Shown: one piece after another, positions 1 through 14,100 of the stretch | Layout: the number at the start of each line of letters is the position of its first letter | Position numbering within the stretch: the first letter of the stretch is position 1 | Assembly (NCBI RefSeq): GCF_964199755.1 | Contig: NC_133901.1 | Location: 10,679,556 to 10,743,555 of the forward strand | Direction of reading: 5' to 3' | DNA: 64,000 nucleotides | Origin: Larus michahellis | Lineage: Eukaryota > Chordata > Aves > Charadriiformes > Laridae | Position numbers and translations under genes: made by a program | The notes under the pieces: generated by a model | Database searches by the model: none | Seen by the model: only the letters and a program-made list of their open reading frames with translations | Told to the model about the DNA's origin: nothing

Positions 1-3000
1 CCTTGTTCTAAAGCTCTTTCGGAACCGCTTGCGTAGCCCCACACACCTGGGGGTTGCAGGCTTTCCTGCTGCCTTCAGCCTCAAAACCACCCTTTCCCAC
101 TTGGCGCCGCGCCAGGCACAAAAATGGCCATATGTCTGGAGACTGGTCCCACACCCAAAGATCCAGCAGGGAAAAATATGCCTTGTTCTAAAGCTCTTTG
201 GGAAACTCTTGCATAGCCCCACACACCTGGGGGCTGCAGGCTTTCCAGCTGCCTTCAGCCTCAAAACTACCCTTTCCCACTTGGCGCCGCGCCAGGCACA
301 AAAATGGCCATATGTCTGGAGACTGGTATTACGCCCAAAGAGCCAGCAGGGAAAACTATGCCTTGTTCTAAAGCTCTTTGGGAACCTCTTGCGTAGCCCC
401 ACACACCTGGGGGCTGCAGGCTTTCCTGCTGCCTTCAGCCTCAAAACCACCCTTTCCCACTTGGCGCTGCGCCAGGCACAAAAATGGCCATATGTCTGGA
501 GATTGGTCCCACGCCCAAAGAGCCAGCAGGGAAAACTATGCCTTGTTCTAAAGCTCTTTGGGAACCTCTTACATAGCCCCACACACCTGGGGGCTGCAGG
601 CTTTCCTGCTGCCTTCAGCCTCAAAACCACCCTTTCCCACTTGGCGCCGCGCCAAGCACAAAAAAGGCCATATGTCTGGAGATTGGTCCCACGCCCAAAG
701 AGCCAGCAGGGAAAACTATGCCTTGTTCGAAAGCTCTTTGGGAACCGCTTGCGTAGCCCCACACACCTGGGGGCTGCAGGCTTCCCAGCTGCCTTCAGCC
801 TCAAAACCACCCTTTCCCACTTGGCGCCGCGCCAGGCACAAAAATGGCCATATGTCTGGAGACTGGTCCCACGCCCAAAGAGCCAGCAGGGAAAACTATG
901 CCTTGTTCTAAAGCTCTTTGGGAACCGCTTGCGTAGCCCCACACACCTGCGGGCTGCAGGCTTTCCTGCTGCCTTCAGCCTCAAAACCACCCTTTCCCAC
1001 TTGGCGCCGCGCCAGGCACAAAAATGGCCATATGTCTGGAGATTGGTCCCACGCCCAAAGAGCCAGCAGGGAAAACTATGCCTTGTTCGAAAGCTCTTTG
1101 GGAACCGCTTGCGTAGCCCCACAGACCTGGGGGCTGCAGGCTTTCCAGCTGCCTTCAGCCTCAAAACCACCCTTTCCCACTTGGCGCCGCGCCAGGCACA
1201 AAAATGGCCATATGTCTGGAGATTGGTCCCACGCCCAAAGAGCCAGCAGGGAAAACTATGTCTTGTTCTAAAGCTCTTTGGGAACCGCTTGCGTAGTCCC
1301 ACACACCTGCGGGCTGCAGGCTTTCCTGCTGCCTTCAGCCTCAAAACCACCCTTTCCCACTTGGCGCCGCGCCAGGCACAAAAATGGCCATATGTCTGGA
1401 GACTGGTCCCCTGCCCAAAGAGCCAGCAGGGAAAACTATGCCTTGTTCTAAAGCTCTTTCGGAACCGCTTGCGTAGCCCCACAGACCTGGGGGCTGCAGG
1501 CTTTCCTGCTGCCTTCAGCCTCAAAACCACCCTTTCCCACTTGGCGCCGCGCCAGGCACAAAAATGGCCATATGTCTGGAGACTGGTCCCACACCCAAAG
1601 ATCCAGCAGGGGAAAATATGCCTTGTTCTAAAGCTCTTTGGGAAACTCTTGCATAGCCCCACACACCTGGGGGCTGCAGGCTTTCCAGCTGCCTTCAGCC
1701 TCAAAACCACCCTTTCCCACTTGGCGCCGCGCCAGGCACAAAAATGGCCATATGTCTGGAGACTGGTCTTACGCCCAAAGAGCCAGCAGGGAAAACTATG
1801 CCTTGTTCTAAAGCTCTTTGGGAACCGCTTGCCTAGCCCCACACACCTGCGGGCTGCAGGCTTTCCAGCTGCCTTCAGCCTCAAAACCACCCTTTCCCAC
1901 TTGGCGCCGCGCCAGGCACAAAAATGGCCATATGTCTGGAGATTGGTCCCACGCCCAAAGAGCCAGCAGGGAAAACTATGCCTTGTTCTAAAGCTCTTTG
2001 GGAACCGCTTGCGTAGCCCCACACACCTGGGGGCTGCAGGCTTTCCAGCTGCCTTCAGCCTCAAAACCACCCTTTCCCACTTGGCGCCGCGCCAGGCACA
2101 AAAATGGCCATATGTCTGGAGATTGGTCCCACGCCCAAAGAGCCAGCAGGGAAAACTATGCCTTGTTCTAAAGCTCTTTCGGAACCGCTTGCGTAGCCCC
2201 ACACACCTGGGGGCTGCAGGCTTTCCTGCTGCCTTCAGCCTCAAAACCACCCTTTCCCACTTGGCGCTGCGCCAGGCACAAAAATGGCCATATGTCTGGA
2301 GACTGGTCCCACACCCAAAGAGCCAGCAGGGAAAACTATGCCTTGTTCTAAAGCTCTTTGGGAAACTCTTGCATAGCCCCACACACCTGGGGGCTGCAGG
2401 CTTTCCAGCTGCCTTCAGCCTCAAAACCACCCTTTCCCACTTGGCGCCGCGCTAGGCAAAAAAATGGCCATATGTCTTGAGACTGGTATTACGCCCAAAG
2501 AGACCGCAGGGAAAACTATGCCTTGTTCTAAAGCTCTTTCGGAACCGCTTGCGTAGCCCCACACACCTGGGGGCTGCAGGCTTTCCTGCTGCCTTCAGCC
2601 TCAAAACCACCCTTTCCCACTTGGCGCCGCGCCAGGCACAAAAATGGCCATATGTCTGGAGACTGGTCCCACACCCAAAGATCCAGCAGGGAAAAATATG
2701 CCTTGTTCTAAAGCTCTTTGGGAAACTCTTGCATAGCCCCACACACCTGGGGGCTGCAGGCTTTCCAGCTGCCTTCAGCCTCAAAACCACCCTTTCCCAC
2801 TTGGCGCCGCGCCAGGCACAAAAATGGCCATATGTCTGGAGACTGGTATTACGCCCAAAGAGCCAGCAGGGAAAACTATGCCTTGTTCTAAAGCTCTTTG
2901 GGAACCTCTTACATAGCCCCACACACCTGGGGGCTGCAGGCTTTCCTGCTGCCTTCAGCCTCAAAACCACCCTTTCCCACTTGGCGCCGCGCCAAGCACA

Positions 3001-6000
3001 AAAAAGGCCATATGTCTGGAGATTGGTCCCACGCCCAAAGAGCCAGCAGGGAAAACTATGCCTTGTTCGAAAGCTCTTTGGGAACCGCTTGCGTAGCCCC
3101 ACACACCTGGGGGCTGCAGGCTTCCCAGCTGCCTTCAGCCTCAAAACCACCCTTTCCCACTTGGCGCCGCGCCAGGCACAAAAATGGCCATATGTCTGGA
3201 GACTGGTCCCCTGCCCAAAGAGCCAGCAGGGAAAACTATGCCTTGTTCTAAAGCTCTTTCGGAACCGCTTGCGTAGCCCCACAGACCTGGGGGCTGCAGG
3301 CTTTCCTGCTGCCTTCAGCCTCAAAACCACCCTTTCCCACTTGGCGCCGCGCCAGGCACAAAAATGGCCATATGTCTGGAGACTGGTCCCACACCCAAAG
3401 ATCCAGCAGGGGAAAATATGCCTTGTTCTAAAGCTCTTTGGGAAACTCTTGCATAGCCCCACACACCTGGGGGCTGCAGGCTTTCCAGCTGCCTTCAGCC
3501 TCAAAACCACCCTTTCCCACTTGGCGCCGCGCCAGGCACAAAAATGGCCATATGTCTGGAGACTGGTCTTACGCCCAAAGAGCCAGCAGGGAAAACTATG
3601 CCTTGTTCTAAAGCTCTTTGGGAACCGCTTGCCTAGCCCCACACACCTGCGGGCTGCAGGCTTTCCAGCTGCCTTCAGCCTCAAAACCACCCTTTCCCAC
3701 TTGGCGCCGCGCCAGGCACAAAAATGGCCATATGTCTGGAGATTGGTCCCACGCCCAAAGAGCCAGCAGGGAAAACTATGCCTTGTTCTAAAGCTCTTTG
3801 GGAACCGCTTGCGTAGCCCCACACACCTGGGGGCTGCAGGCTTTCCAGCTGCCTTCAGCCTCAAAACCACCCTTTCCCACTTGGCGCCGCGCCAGGCACA
3901 AAAATGGCCATATGTCTGGAGATTGGTCCCACGCCCAAAGAGCCAGCAGGGAAAACTATGCCTTGTTCTAAAGCTCTTTCGGAACCGCTTGCGTAGCCCC
4001 ACACACCTGGGGGCTGCAGGCTTTCCTGCTGCCTTCAGCCTCAAAACCACCCTTTCCCACTTGGCGCTGCGCCAGGCACAAAAATGGCCATATGTCTGGA
4101 GACTGGTCCCACACCCAAAGAGCCAGCAGGGAAAACTATGCCTTGTTCTAAAGCTCTTTGGGAAACTCTTGCATAGCCCCACACACCTGGGGGCTGCAGG
4201 CTTTCCAGCTGCCTTCAGCCTCAAAACCACCCTTTCCCACTTGGCGCCGCGCTAGGCAAAAAAATGGCCATATGTCTTGAGACTGGTATTACGCCCAAAG
4301 AGACCGCAGGGAAAACTATGCCTTGTTCGAAAGCTCTTTGGGAACCTCTTGCGTAGCCCCACAGACCTCGGGGCTGCAGGCTTTCCTGCTGCCTTCAGCC
4401 TCAAAACCACCCTTTCCCACTTGGCGCCGTGCCAGGCACAAAAATGGCCATATGTCTGGAGACTGGTCCCACGCCCAAAGAGCCAGCAGGGAAAACTATG
4501 CCGTGTTCTAAAGCTCTTTGGGAACCGCTTGCGTAGCCCCACACACCTGGGGGCTGCAGGCTTTCCTGCTGCCTTCAGCCTCAAAACCACCCTTTCCCAC
4601 TTGGCGCCGCGCCAGGCACAAAAATGGCCATATGTCTGGAGATTGGTCCCACGCCCAAAGAGCCAGCAGGGAAAACTATGCCTTGTTCTAAAGATCTTTG
4701 GGAACCGCTTGCGTAGCCCCACACACCTGGGGGCTGCAGGCTTTCCAGCTGCCTTCAGCGTCAAAACGACCCTTTCCCACTTGGCGCCGAGCCAGGCACA
4801 AAAATGGCCATATGTCTGGAGATTGGTCCCACGCCCAAAGAGCCAGGAGGGAAAACTATGCCTTGTTCTTAAGCTCTTTCGGAACCGCTTGCGTAGCCCC
4901 ACAGACCTGGGGGCTGCAGGCTTTCCTGCTGCCTTCAGCCTCAAAACCACCCTTTCCCACTTGGCGCCGCGCCAGGCACAAAAATGGCCATATGTCTGGA
5001 GACTGGTCCCACACCCAAAGATCCAGCAGGGGAAAATATGCCTTGTTCTAAAGCTCTTTGGGAAACTCTTGCATAGCCCCACACACCTGGGGGCTGCAGG
5101 CTTTCCAGCTGCCTTCAGCCTCAAAACCACCCTTTCCCACTTGGCGCCGCGCCAGGCACAAAAATGGCCATATGTCTGGAGATTGGTCCCACGCCCAAAG
5201 AGCCAGCAGGGAAAACTATGCCTTGTTCTAAAGCTCTTTCGGAACCGCTTGCGTAGCCCCACACACCTGGGGGCTGCAGGCTTTCCTGCTGCCTTCAGCC
5301 TCAAAACCACCCTTTCCCACTTGGCGCCGCGCCAGGCACAAAAATGGCCATATGTCTGGAGACTGGTCCCACACCCAAAGAGCCAGCAGGGAAAACTATG
5401 CCTTCTTCTAAAGCTCTTTGGGAAACTCTTGCATAGCCCCACACACCTGGGGGCTGCAGGCTTTCCAGCTGCCTTCAGCCTCAAAACCACCCTTTCCCAC
5501 TTGGCGCCGCGCTAGGCAAAAAAATGGCCATATGTCTTGAGACTGGTATTACGCCCAAAGAGACCGCAGGGAAAACTATGCCTTGTTCTAAAGCTCTTTG
5601 GGAACCTCTTGCGTAGCCCCACAGACCTCGGGGCTGCAGGCTTTCCTGCTGCCTTCAGCCTCAAAACCACCCTTTCCCACTTGGCGCTGCGCCAGGCACA
5701 AAAATGGCCATATGTCTGGAGATTGGTCCCACGCCCAAAGAGCCAGCATGGAAAACTATGCCTTGTTCTAAAGTTCTTTGGGAACCTCTTACATAGCCCC
5801 ACACACCTGGGGGCTGCAGGCTTTCCAGCTGCCTTCAGCCTCAAAACCACCCTTTCCCACTTGGCGCCGTGCCAGGCACAAAAATGGCCATATGTCTGGA
5901 GACTGGTCCCACGCCCAAAGAGCCAGCAGGGAAAACTATGCCGTGTTCTAAAGCTCTTTGGGAACCGCTTGCGTAGCCCCACACACCTGGGGGCTGCAGG

Positions 6001-8100
6001 CTTTCCTGCTGCCTTCAGCGTCAAAACCACCCTTTCCCACTTGGCGCCGCGCCAAGCACAAAAATGGCCATATGTCTGGAGATTGGTCCCACGCCCAAAG
6101 AGCCAGCAGGGAAAACTATGCTTTGTTCTAAAGCTCTTTCAGAACCGCTTGCGTAGCCCCACAGACCTGGGGGCTGCAGGCTTTCCTGCTGCCTTCAGCC
6201 TCAAAACCACCCTTTCCCACTTGGCGCCGCGCCAGGCACAAAAATGGCCATATGTCTGGAGACTGGTCCCACACCCAAAGATCCAGCAGGGGAAAATATG
6301 CCTTGTTCTAAAGCTCTTTGGGAAACTCTTGCATAGCCCCACACACCTGGGGGCTGCAGGCTTTCCAGCTGCCTTCAGCCTCAAAACCACCCTTTCCCAC
6401 TTGGCGCCGCGCCAGGCACAAAAATGGCCATATGTCTGGAGATTGGTCCCACGCCCAAAGAGCCAGCAGGGAAAACTATGCCTTGTTCTAAAGCTCTTTG
6501 GGAACCGCTTGCGTAGCCCCACACACCTGGGGGCTGCAGGCTTTCCTGCTGCCTTCAGCCTCAAAACCACCCTTTCCCACTTGGCGCCGCGCCAGGCACA
6601 AAAATGGCCATATGTCTGGAGACTGGTCCCACACCCAAAGAGCCAGCAGGGAAAACTATGCCTTGTTCTAAAGCTCTTTGGGAAACTCTTGCATAGCCCC
6701 ACACACCTGGGGGCTGCAGGCTTTCCAGCTGCCTTCAGCCTCAAAACCACCCTTTCCCACTTGGCGCCGCGCTAGGCAAAAAAATGGCCATATGTCTTGA
6801 GACTGGTATTACGCCCAAAGAGACCGCAGGGAAAACTATGCCTTGTTCTAAAGCTCTTTGGGAACCTCTTGCGTAGCCCCACAGACCTCGGGGCTGCAGG
6901 CTTTCCTGCTGCCTTCAGCCTCAAAACCACCCTTTCCCACTTGGCGCCGCGCCAGGCACAAAAATGCCCATATGTCTGGAGATTGGTCCCACGCCCAAAG
7001 AGCCAGCAGGGAAAACTATGTCTTCTTATAAAGCTCTTTGGGAACCGCTTGCGTAGCCCCACACACCTGGGGGCTGCAGGCTTTCCTGCTGCCTTCAGCC
7101 TCAAAACCACCCTTTCCCACTTGGCGCCGCGCCAGGCACAAAAATGGCCATATGTCTGGAGATTGGTCCCACGCCCAAAGAGCCAGCAGGGAAAACTATG
7201 CCTTCTTCTAAAGCTCTTTGGGAACCGCTTGCGTAGTCCCACACACCTGCGGGCTGCAGGCTTTCCTGCTGCCTTCAGCCTCAAAATCACCCTTTCCCAC
7301 TTGGCGCCGCGCCAGGCACAAAAATGGCCATATGTCTGGAGACTGGTCCCCTGCCCAAAGAGCCAGCAGGGAAAACTATGCCTTGTTCGAAAGCTCTTTC
7401 GGAACCGCTTGCGTAGCCCCACAGACCTGGGGGCTGCAGGCTTTCCTGCTGCCTTCAGCCTCAAAACCACCCTTTCCCACTTGGCGCCGCGCCAGGCACA
7501 AAAATGGCCATATGTCTGGAGACTGGTCCCACACCCAAAGATCCAGCAGGGGAAAATATGCCTTGTTCTAAAGCTCTTTGGGAAACTCTTGCATAGCCCC
7601 ACACACCTGGGGGCTGCAGGCTTTCCAGCTGCCTTCAGCCTCAAAACCACGCTTTCCCACTTGGCGCCGCGCCAGGCACAAAAATGGCCATATGTCTTGA
7701 GACTGGTATTACGCCCAAAGAGACAGTAGGGAAAACTATGCCTTGTTCTAAAGTTCTTTGGGAAACTCTTACATAGTCCCACAGACCTGGGGGCTGCAGG
7801 CTTTCCTGCTGCCTTCAGCCTCAAAACCACCCTTTCCCACTTGGCGCCGCGCCAGGCACAAAAATGGCCATATGTCTGGAGACTGGTCCCACGCCCAAAG
7901 AGCCAGCAGGGAAAACTATGCCTTCTTCTAAAGCTTTTTCGGAAACTCTTGCATAGCCCCACACACCTGGGGGCTGCAGGCTTTCCAGCTGCCTTCAGCC
8001 TCAAAACCACCCTTTCCCACTTGGCGCCGCGCTAGGCACAAAAATGGCCATATGTCTGGAGATTGGTCCCACGCCCAAAGAGCCAGCAGGGAAAACTATG
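1..8100 (+). repeat. Higher-order repeats: 14-mer, 10-mer, then three 7-mers
   Basis: Monomer variants recur in blocks. Bases 1-2520 (14 monomers) reappear as 2521-4320 (10 monomers), which lacks the counterparts of 361-540 and 901-1440: 1-360 matches 2521-2880, 541-900 matches 2881-3240, and 1441-2520 matches 3241-4320 essentially without difference. Three 7-monomer (1,260-bp) units follow at 4321-5580, 5581-6840 and 6841-8100. Each opens with the diagnostic variant cagacctcgggg. Ends of the first four blocks carry gctaggcaaa followed by agaccgcagg. The series is what stepwise unequal exchange with internal deletion would leave. Confidence 0.9.
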
Positions 8101-11100
8101 CCTTGTTCTAAAGCTCTTTGGGAACCGCTTGCGTAGCCCCACACACCTGGGGGCTGCAGGCTTTCCTGCTGCCTTCAGCCTCAAAACCACCCTTTCCCAC
8201 TTGGCGCCGCGCCAGGCACAAAAATGGCCATATGTCTGGAGATTGGTCCCACGCCCAAAGAGCCAGCAGGGAAAACTATGCCTTGTTCGAAAGCTCTTTG
8301 GGAACCGCTTGCGTAGCCCCACACACCTGGGGGCTGCAGGCTTTCCTGCTGCCTTCAGCCTCAAAACCACCCTTTCCCACTTGGCGCCGCGCCAGGCACA
8401 AAAATGCCCATATGTCTGGAGATTGGTCCCACGCCCAAAGAGCCAGCAGGGAAAACTATGCCTTCTACTAAAGCTCTTTGGGAACCGCTTGCGTAGCCCC
8501 ACACACCTGGGGGCTGCAGGCTTTCCTGCTGCCTTCAGCCTCAAAACCACCCTTTCCCACTTGGCGCCGCACCAGGCACAAAAATGGCCATATGTCTTGA
8601 GACTGGTCTTACGCCCAAAGAGCCAGCAGGGAAAACTATGCCTTGTTCGAAAGCTCTTTGGGAACCGCTTGCGTAGCCCCACACACCTGCGGGCTGCAGG
8701 CTTTCCAGCTGCCTTCAGCCTCAAAACCACCCTTTCCCACTTGGCGCCGCGCCAGGCACAAAAATGGCCATATCTCTGGAGATTGGTCCCATGCGCAAGG
8801 AGCCAGCAGGGAAAACTATGCCTTGTTCTAAAGCTCTTTGGGAACCGCTTGCGTAGCCCCACACACCTGGGGGCTGCAGGCTTTCCAGCTGCCTTCAGCC
8901 TCAAAACCACCCTTTCCCACTTGGCGCCGCGCCAGGCACAAAAATGGCCATATGTCTGGAGATTGGTCCCACGCCCAAAGAGCCAGCAGGGAAAACTATG
9001 CCTTGTTCTAAAGCTCTTTCGGAACCGCTTGCGTAGCCCCACACACCTGGGGGCTGCAGGCTTTCCTGCTGCCTTCAGCCTCAAAACCACCCTTTCCCAC
9101 TTGGCGCCGCGCCAGGCACAAAAATGGCCATATGTCTTGAGACTGGTATTACGCCCAAAGAGACAGTAGGGAAAACTATGCCTTGTTCTAAAGTTCTTTG
9201 GGAAACTCTTACATAGTCCCACAGACCTGGGGGCTGCAGGCTTTCCAGCTGCCTTCAGCCTCAAAACCACCCTTTCCCACTTGGCGCCGCGCCAGGCACA
9301 AAAATGGCCATATGTCTGGAGATTGGTCCCACGCCCAAAGAGCCAGCAGGGAAAACTATGCCGTGTTCTAAAGCTCTTTCGGAACCGCTTGCGTAGCCCC
9401 ACACACCTGCGGGCTGCAGGCTTTCCTGCTGCCTTCAGCCTCAAAACCACCCTTTCCCACTTGGCGCCGCGCCAGGCACAAAAATGGCCATATGTCTTGA
9501 GACTGGTCTTACGCCCAAAGAGCCAGCAGGGAAAACTATGCCTTGTTCGAAAGCTCTTTGGGAACCGCTTGCGTAGCCCCACACACCTGCGGGCTGCAGG
9601 CTTTCCTGCTGCCTTCAGCCTCAAAACCACCCTTTCCCACTTGGCGCCGCGCCAGGCACAAAAATGGCCATATGTCTGGAGATTCGTCCCACGCGCAAGG
9701 AGCCAGCAGGGAAAACTATGCCTTGTTCTAAAGCTCTTTGGGAACCGCTTGCGTAGCCCCACACACCTGGGGGCTGCAGGCTTTCCAGCTGCCTTCAGCC
9801 TCAAAACCACCCTTTCCCACTTGGCGCCGCGCCAGGCACAAAAAAGGCTATATGTCTGGAGATTGGTCCCACGCCCAAAGAGCCTGCAGGGAAAACTATG
9901 CCTTGTTCTAAAGCTCTTTCGGAACCGCTTGCGTAGCCCCACACACCTGGGGGCTGCAGGCTTTCCTGCTGCCTTCAGCCTCAAAACCACCCTTTCCCAC
10001 TTGGCGCCGCGCCAGGCACAAAAATGGCCATATGTCTGGAGACTGGTCCCACACCCAAAGATCCAGCAGGGAAAAATATGCCTTGTTCTAAAGCTCTTTG
10101 GGAAACTCTTGCATAGCCCCACACACCTGGGGGCTGCAGGCTTTCCAGCTGCCTTCAGCCTCAAAACCACCCTTTCCCACTTGGCGCCGCGCCAGGCACA
10201 AAAATGGCCATATGTCTGGAGACTGGTCCCACACCCAAAGAGCCAGCAGGGAAAACTATGACTTGTTCTAAAGCTCTTTGGGAACCGCTTGCGTAGCCCC
10301 ACACACCTGGGGGCTGCAGGCTTTCCAGCTGCCTTCAGCCTCAAAACCACCCTTTCCCACTTGGCGCCGCGCCAGGCACAAAAATGGCCATATGTCTGGA
10401 GATTGGTCCCACGCCTAAAGAGCCAGGAGGGAAAACTATGCCTTGTTCTAAAGTTCTTTGTGAACCGCTTGCGTAGCCCCACACACCTGGGGGCTGCAGG
10501 CTTTCCTGCTGCCTTCAGCCTCAAAACCACCCTTTCCCACTTGGCGCCGCGCCAGGCACAAAAATGGCCATATGTCTTGAGACTGGTATTACGCCCAAAG
10601 AGCCAGTAGGGAAAACTATGCCTTGTTCTAAAGTTCTTTGGGAAACTCTTACATAGTCCCACAGACCTGGGGGCTGCAGGCTTTCCAGCTGCCTTCAGCC
10701 TCAAAACCACCCTTTCCCACTTGGCGCCGCGCCAGGCACAAAAATGGCCATATGTCTGGAGATTGGTCCCACGCCCAAAGAGCCAGCAGGGAAAACTATG
10801 CTTTCTTCTAAAGCTCTTTCTGAACCGCTTGCGTAGCCCCACACACCTGCGGGCTGCAGGCTTTCCTGCTGCCTTCAGCCTCAAAACCACCCTTTCCCAC
10901 TTGGCGCCGCGCCAGGCACAAAAATGCCCATATGTCTGGAGATTGGTCCCACGCCCAAAGAGCCAGCAGGGAAAACTATGCCTTGTTCTAAAGCTCTTTC
11001 GGAACCGCTTGCGTAGCCCCACACACCTGGGGGCTGCAGGCTTTCCTGCTGCCTTCAGCCTCAAAACCACCCTTTCCCACTTGGCGCCGCGCCAGGCACA

Positions 11101-14100
11101 AAAATGGCCATATGTCTGGAGACTGGTCCCACACCCAAAGATCCAGCAGGGAAAAATATGCCTTGTTCTAAAGCTCTTTGGGAAACTCTTGCATAGCCCC
11201 ACAGACCTGGGGGCTGCAGGCTTTCCAGCTGCCTTCAGCCTCAAAACCACCCTTTCCCACTTGGCGCCGCGCCAGGCACAAAAAAGGCCATATGTCTGGA
11301 GACTGGTCCCACGCCCAAAGAGCCAGCAGGGAAAACTATGACTTGTTCTAAAGCTCTTTGGGAACCGCTTGCGTAGCCCCACACACCTGGGGGCTGCAGG
11401 CTTTCCAGCTGCCTTCAGCCTCAAAACCACCCTTTCCCACTTGGCGCCGCGCCAGGCACAAAAATGGCCATATGTCTGGAGATTGGTCCCACGCCTAAAG
11501 AGCCAGGAGGGAAAACTATGCCTTGTTCTAAAGCTCTTTGGGAACCGCTTGCGTAGCCCCACACACCTGGGGGCTGCAGGCTTTCCAGCTGCCTTCAGCC
11601 TCAAAACCACCCTTTCCCACTTGGCGCCGCACCAGGCACAAAAATGGCCATATGTCTGGAGATTGGTCCCACGCCCAAAGAGCCAGCAGGGAAAACTATG
11701 CCTTCTACTAAAGGTCTTTGGGAACCGCTTGCGTAGCCCCACACACCTGGGGGCTGCAGGCTTTCCTGCTGCCTTCAGCCTCAAAACCACCCTTTCCCAC
11801 TTGGCGCCGCGCCAGGCACAAAAATGGCCATATGTCTGGAGACTGGTCCCACGCCCAAAGAGCCAGCAGGGAAAACTATGTCTTCTTCTAAAGCTCTTTG
11901 GGAAACTCTTGCATAGCCCCACACACCTGGGGGCTGCAGGCTTTCCTGCTGCCCTCAGCCTCAAAACCACCCTTTCCCACTTGGCGCCGCGCCAGGCACA
12001 AAAATGGCCATATGTCTGGAGACTGGTCCCCTGCCCAAAGAGCAAGCAGGGAAAACTATGTCTTCTTCTAAAGCTCTTTGGGAAACTCTTGCATAGCCCC
12101 ACACACCTGCGGGCTGCAGGCTTTCCTGCTGCCTTCAGCCTCAAAACCACCCTTTCCCACTTGGCGCCGCGCTAGGCACAAAAATGGCCATATGTCTGGA
12201 GATTGGTCCCACGCCCAAAGAGCCAGCAGGGAAAACTATACCTTGTTCTAAAGCTCTTTCGGAACCGCTTGCGTAGCCCCACACACCTGGGGGCTGCAGG
12301 CTTTCCTGCTGCCTTCAGCCTCAAAACCACCCTTTCCCACTTGGCGCCGCGCCAGGCACAAAAATGCCCATATGTCTGGAGACTGGTCCCCTGCCCAAAG
12401 AGCCAGCAGGGAAAACTATGCCTTGTTCTAAAGCTCTTTCGGAACCGCTTGCGTAGCCCCACACACCTGCGGGCTGCAGGCTTTCCTGCTGCCTTCAGCC
12501 TCAAAACCACCCTTTCCCACTTGGCGCCGCGCCAGGCACAAAAATGGCCATATGTCTGGAGACTGGTCCCACACCCAAAGATCCAGCAGGGGAAAATATG
12601 CCTTGTTCTAAAGCTCTTTGGGAAACTCTTGCATAGCCCCACAGACCTGGGGGCTGCAGGCTTTCCAGCTGCCTTCAGCCTCAAAACCACCCTTTCCCAC
12701 TTGGCGCCGCGCTAGGCACAAAAATGGCCATATGTCTAGAGACTGGTATTACGCCCAAAGAGACAGCAGGGAAAACTATGCCTTGTTCTAAAGCTCTTTG
12801 GGAACCTCTTGCGTAGCCCCACAGACCTCGGGGCTGCAGGCTTTCCTGCTGCCTTCAGCCTCAAAACCACCCTTTCCCACTTGGCGCCGCGCCAGGCACA
12901 AAAATGGCCATATGTCTGGAGATTGGTCCCACGCCCAAAGAGCCAGCAGGGAAAACTATGTCTTCTTATAAAGCTCTTTGGGAACCGCTTGCGTAGCCCC
13001 ACACACCTGGGGGCTGCAGGCTTTCCTGCTGCCTTCAGCCTCAAAACCACCCTTTCCCACTTGGCGCCGCGCCAGGCACAAAAATGGCCATATGTCTGGA
13101 GATTGGTCCCACGCCCAAAGAGCCAGCAGGGAAAACTATGCCTTCTTCTAAAGCTCTTTGGGAACCGCTTGCGTAGTCCCACACACCTGCGGGCTGCAGG
13201 CTTTCCTGCTGCCTTCAGCCTCAAAACCACCCTTTCCCACTTGGCGCCGCGCCAGGCACAAAAATGGCCATATGTCTGGAGACTGGTCCCCTGCCCAAAG
13301 AGCCAGCAGGGAAAACTATGCCTTGTTCTAAAGCTCTTTCGGAACCGCTTGCGTAGCCCCACACACCTGGGGGCTGCAGGCTTTCCTGCTGCCTTCAGCC
13401 TCAAAACCACCCTTTCCCACTTGGCGCCGCGCCAGGCACAAAAATGGCCATATGTCTGGAGACTGGTCCCACACCCAAAGATCCAGCAGGGGAAAATATG
13501 CCTTGTTCTAAAGCTCTTTGGGAAACTCTTGCATAGCCCCACACACCTGGGGGCTGCAGGCTTTCCTGCTGCCTTCAGCCTCAAAACCACCCTTTCCCAC
13601 TTGGCGCCGCGCCAGGCACAAAAATGGCCATATGTCTTGAGACTGGTATTACGCCCAAAGAGACAGTAGGGAAAACTATGCCTTGTTCTAAAGTTCTTTG
13701 GGAAACTCTTACATAGTCCCACAGACCTGGGGGCTGCAGGCTTTCCTGCTGCCTTCAGCCTCAAAACCACCCTTTCCCACTTGGCGCCGCGCCAGGCACA
13801 AAAATGGCCATATGTCTTGAGACTGGTCCCACGCCCAAAGAGCCAGCAGGGAAAACTATGCCTTCTTCTAAAGCTTTTTCGGAAACTCTTGCATAGCCCC
13901 ACACACCTGGGGGCTGCAGGCTTTCCAGCTGCCTTCAGCCTCAAAACCACCCTTTCCCACTTGGCGCCGCGCTAGGCACAAAAATGGCCATATGTCTGGA
14001 GATTGGTCCCACGCCCAAAGAGCCAGCAGGGAAAACTATGCCTTGTTCTAAAGCTCTTTGGGAACCGCTTGCGTAGCCCCACACACCTGGGGGCTGCAGG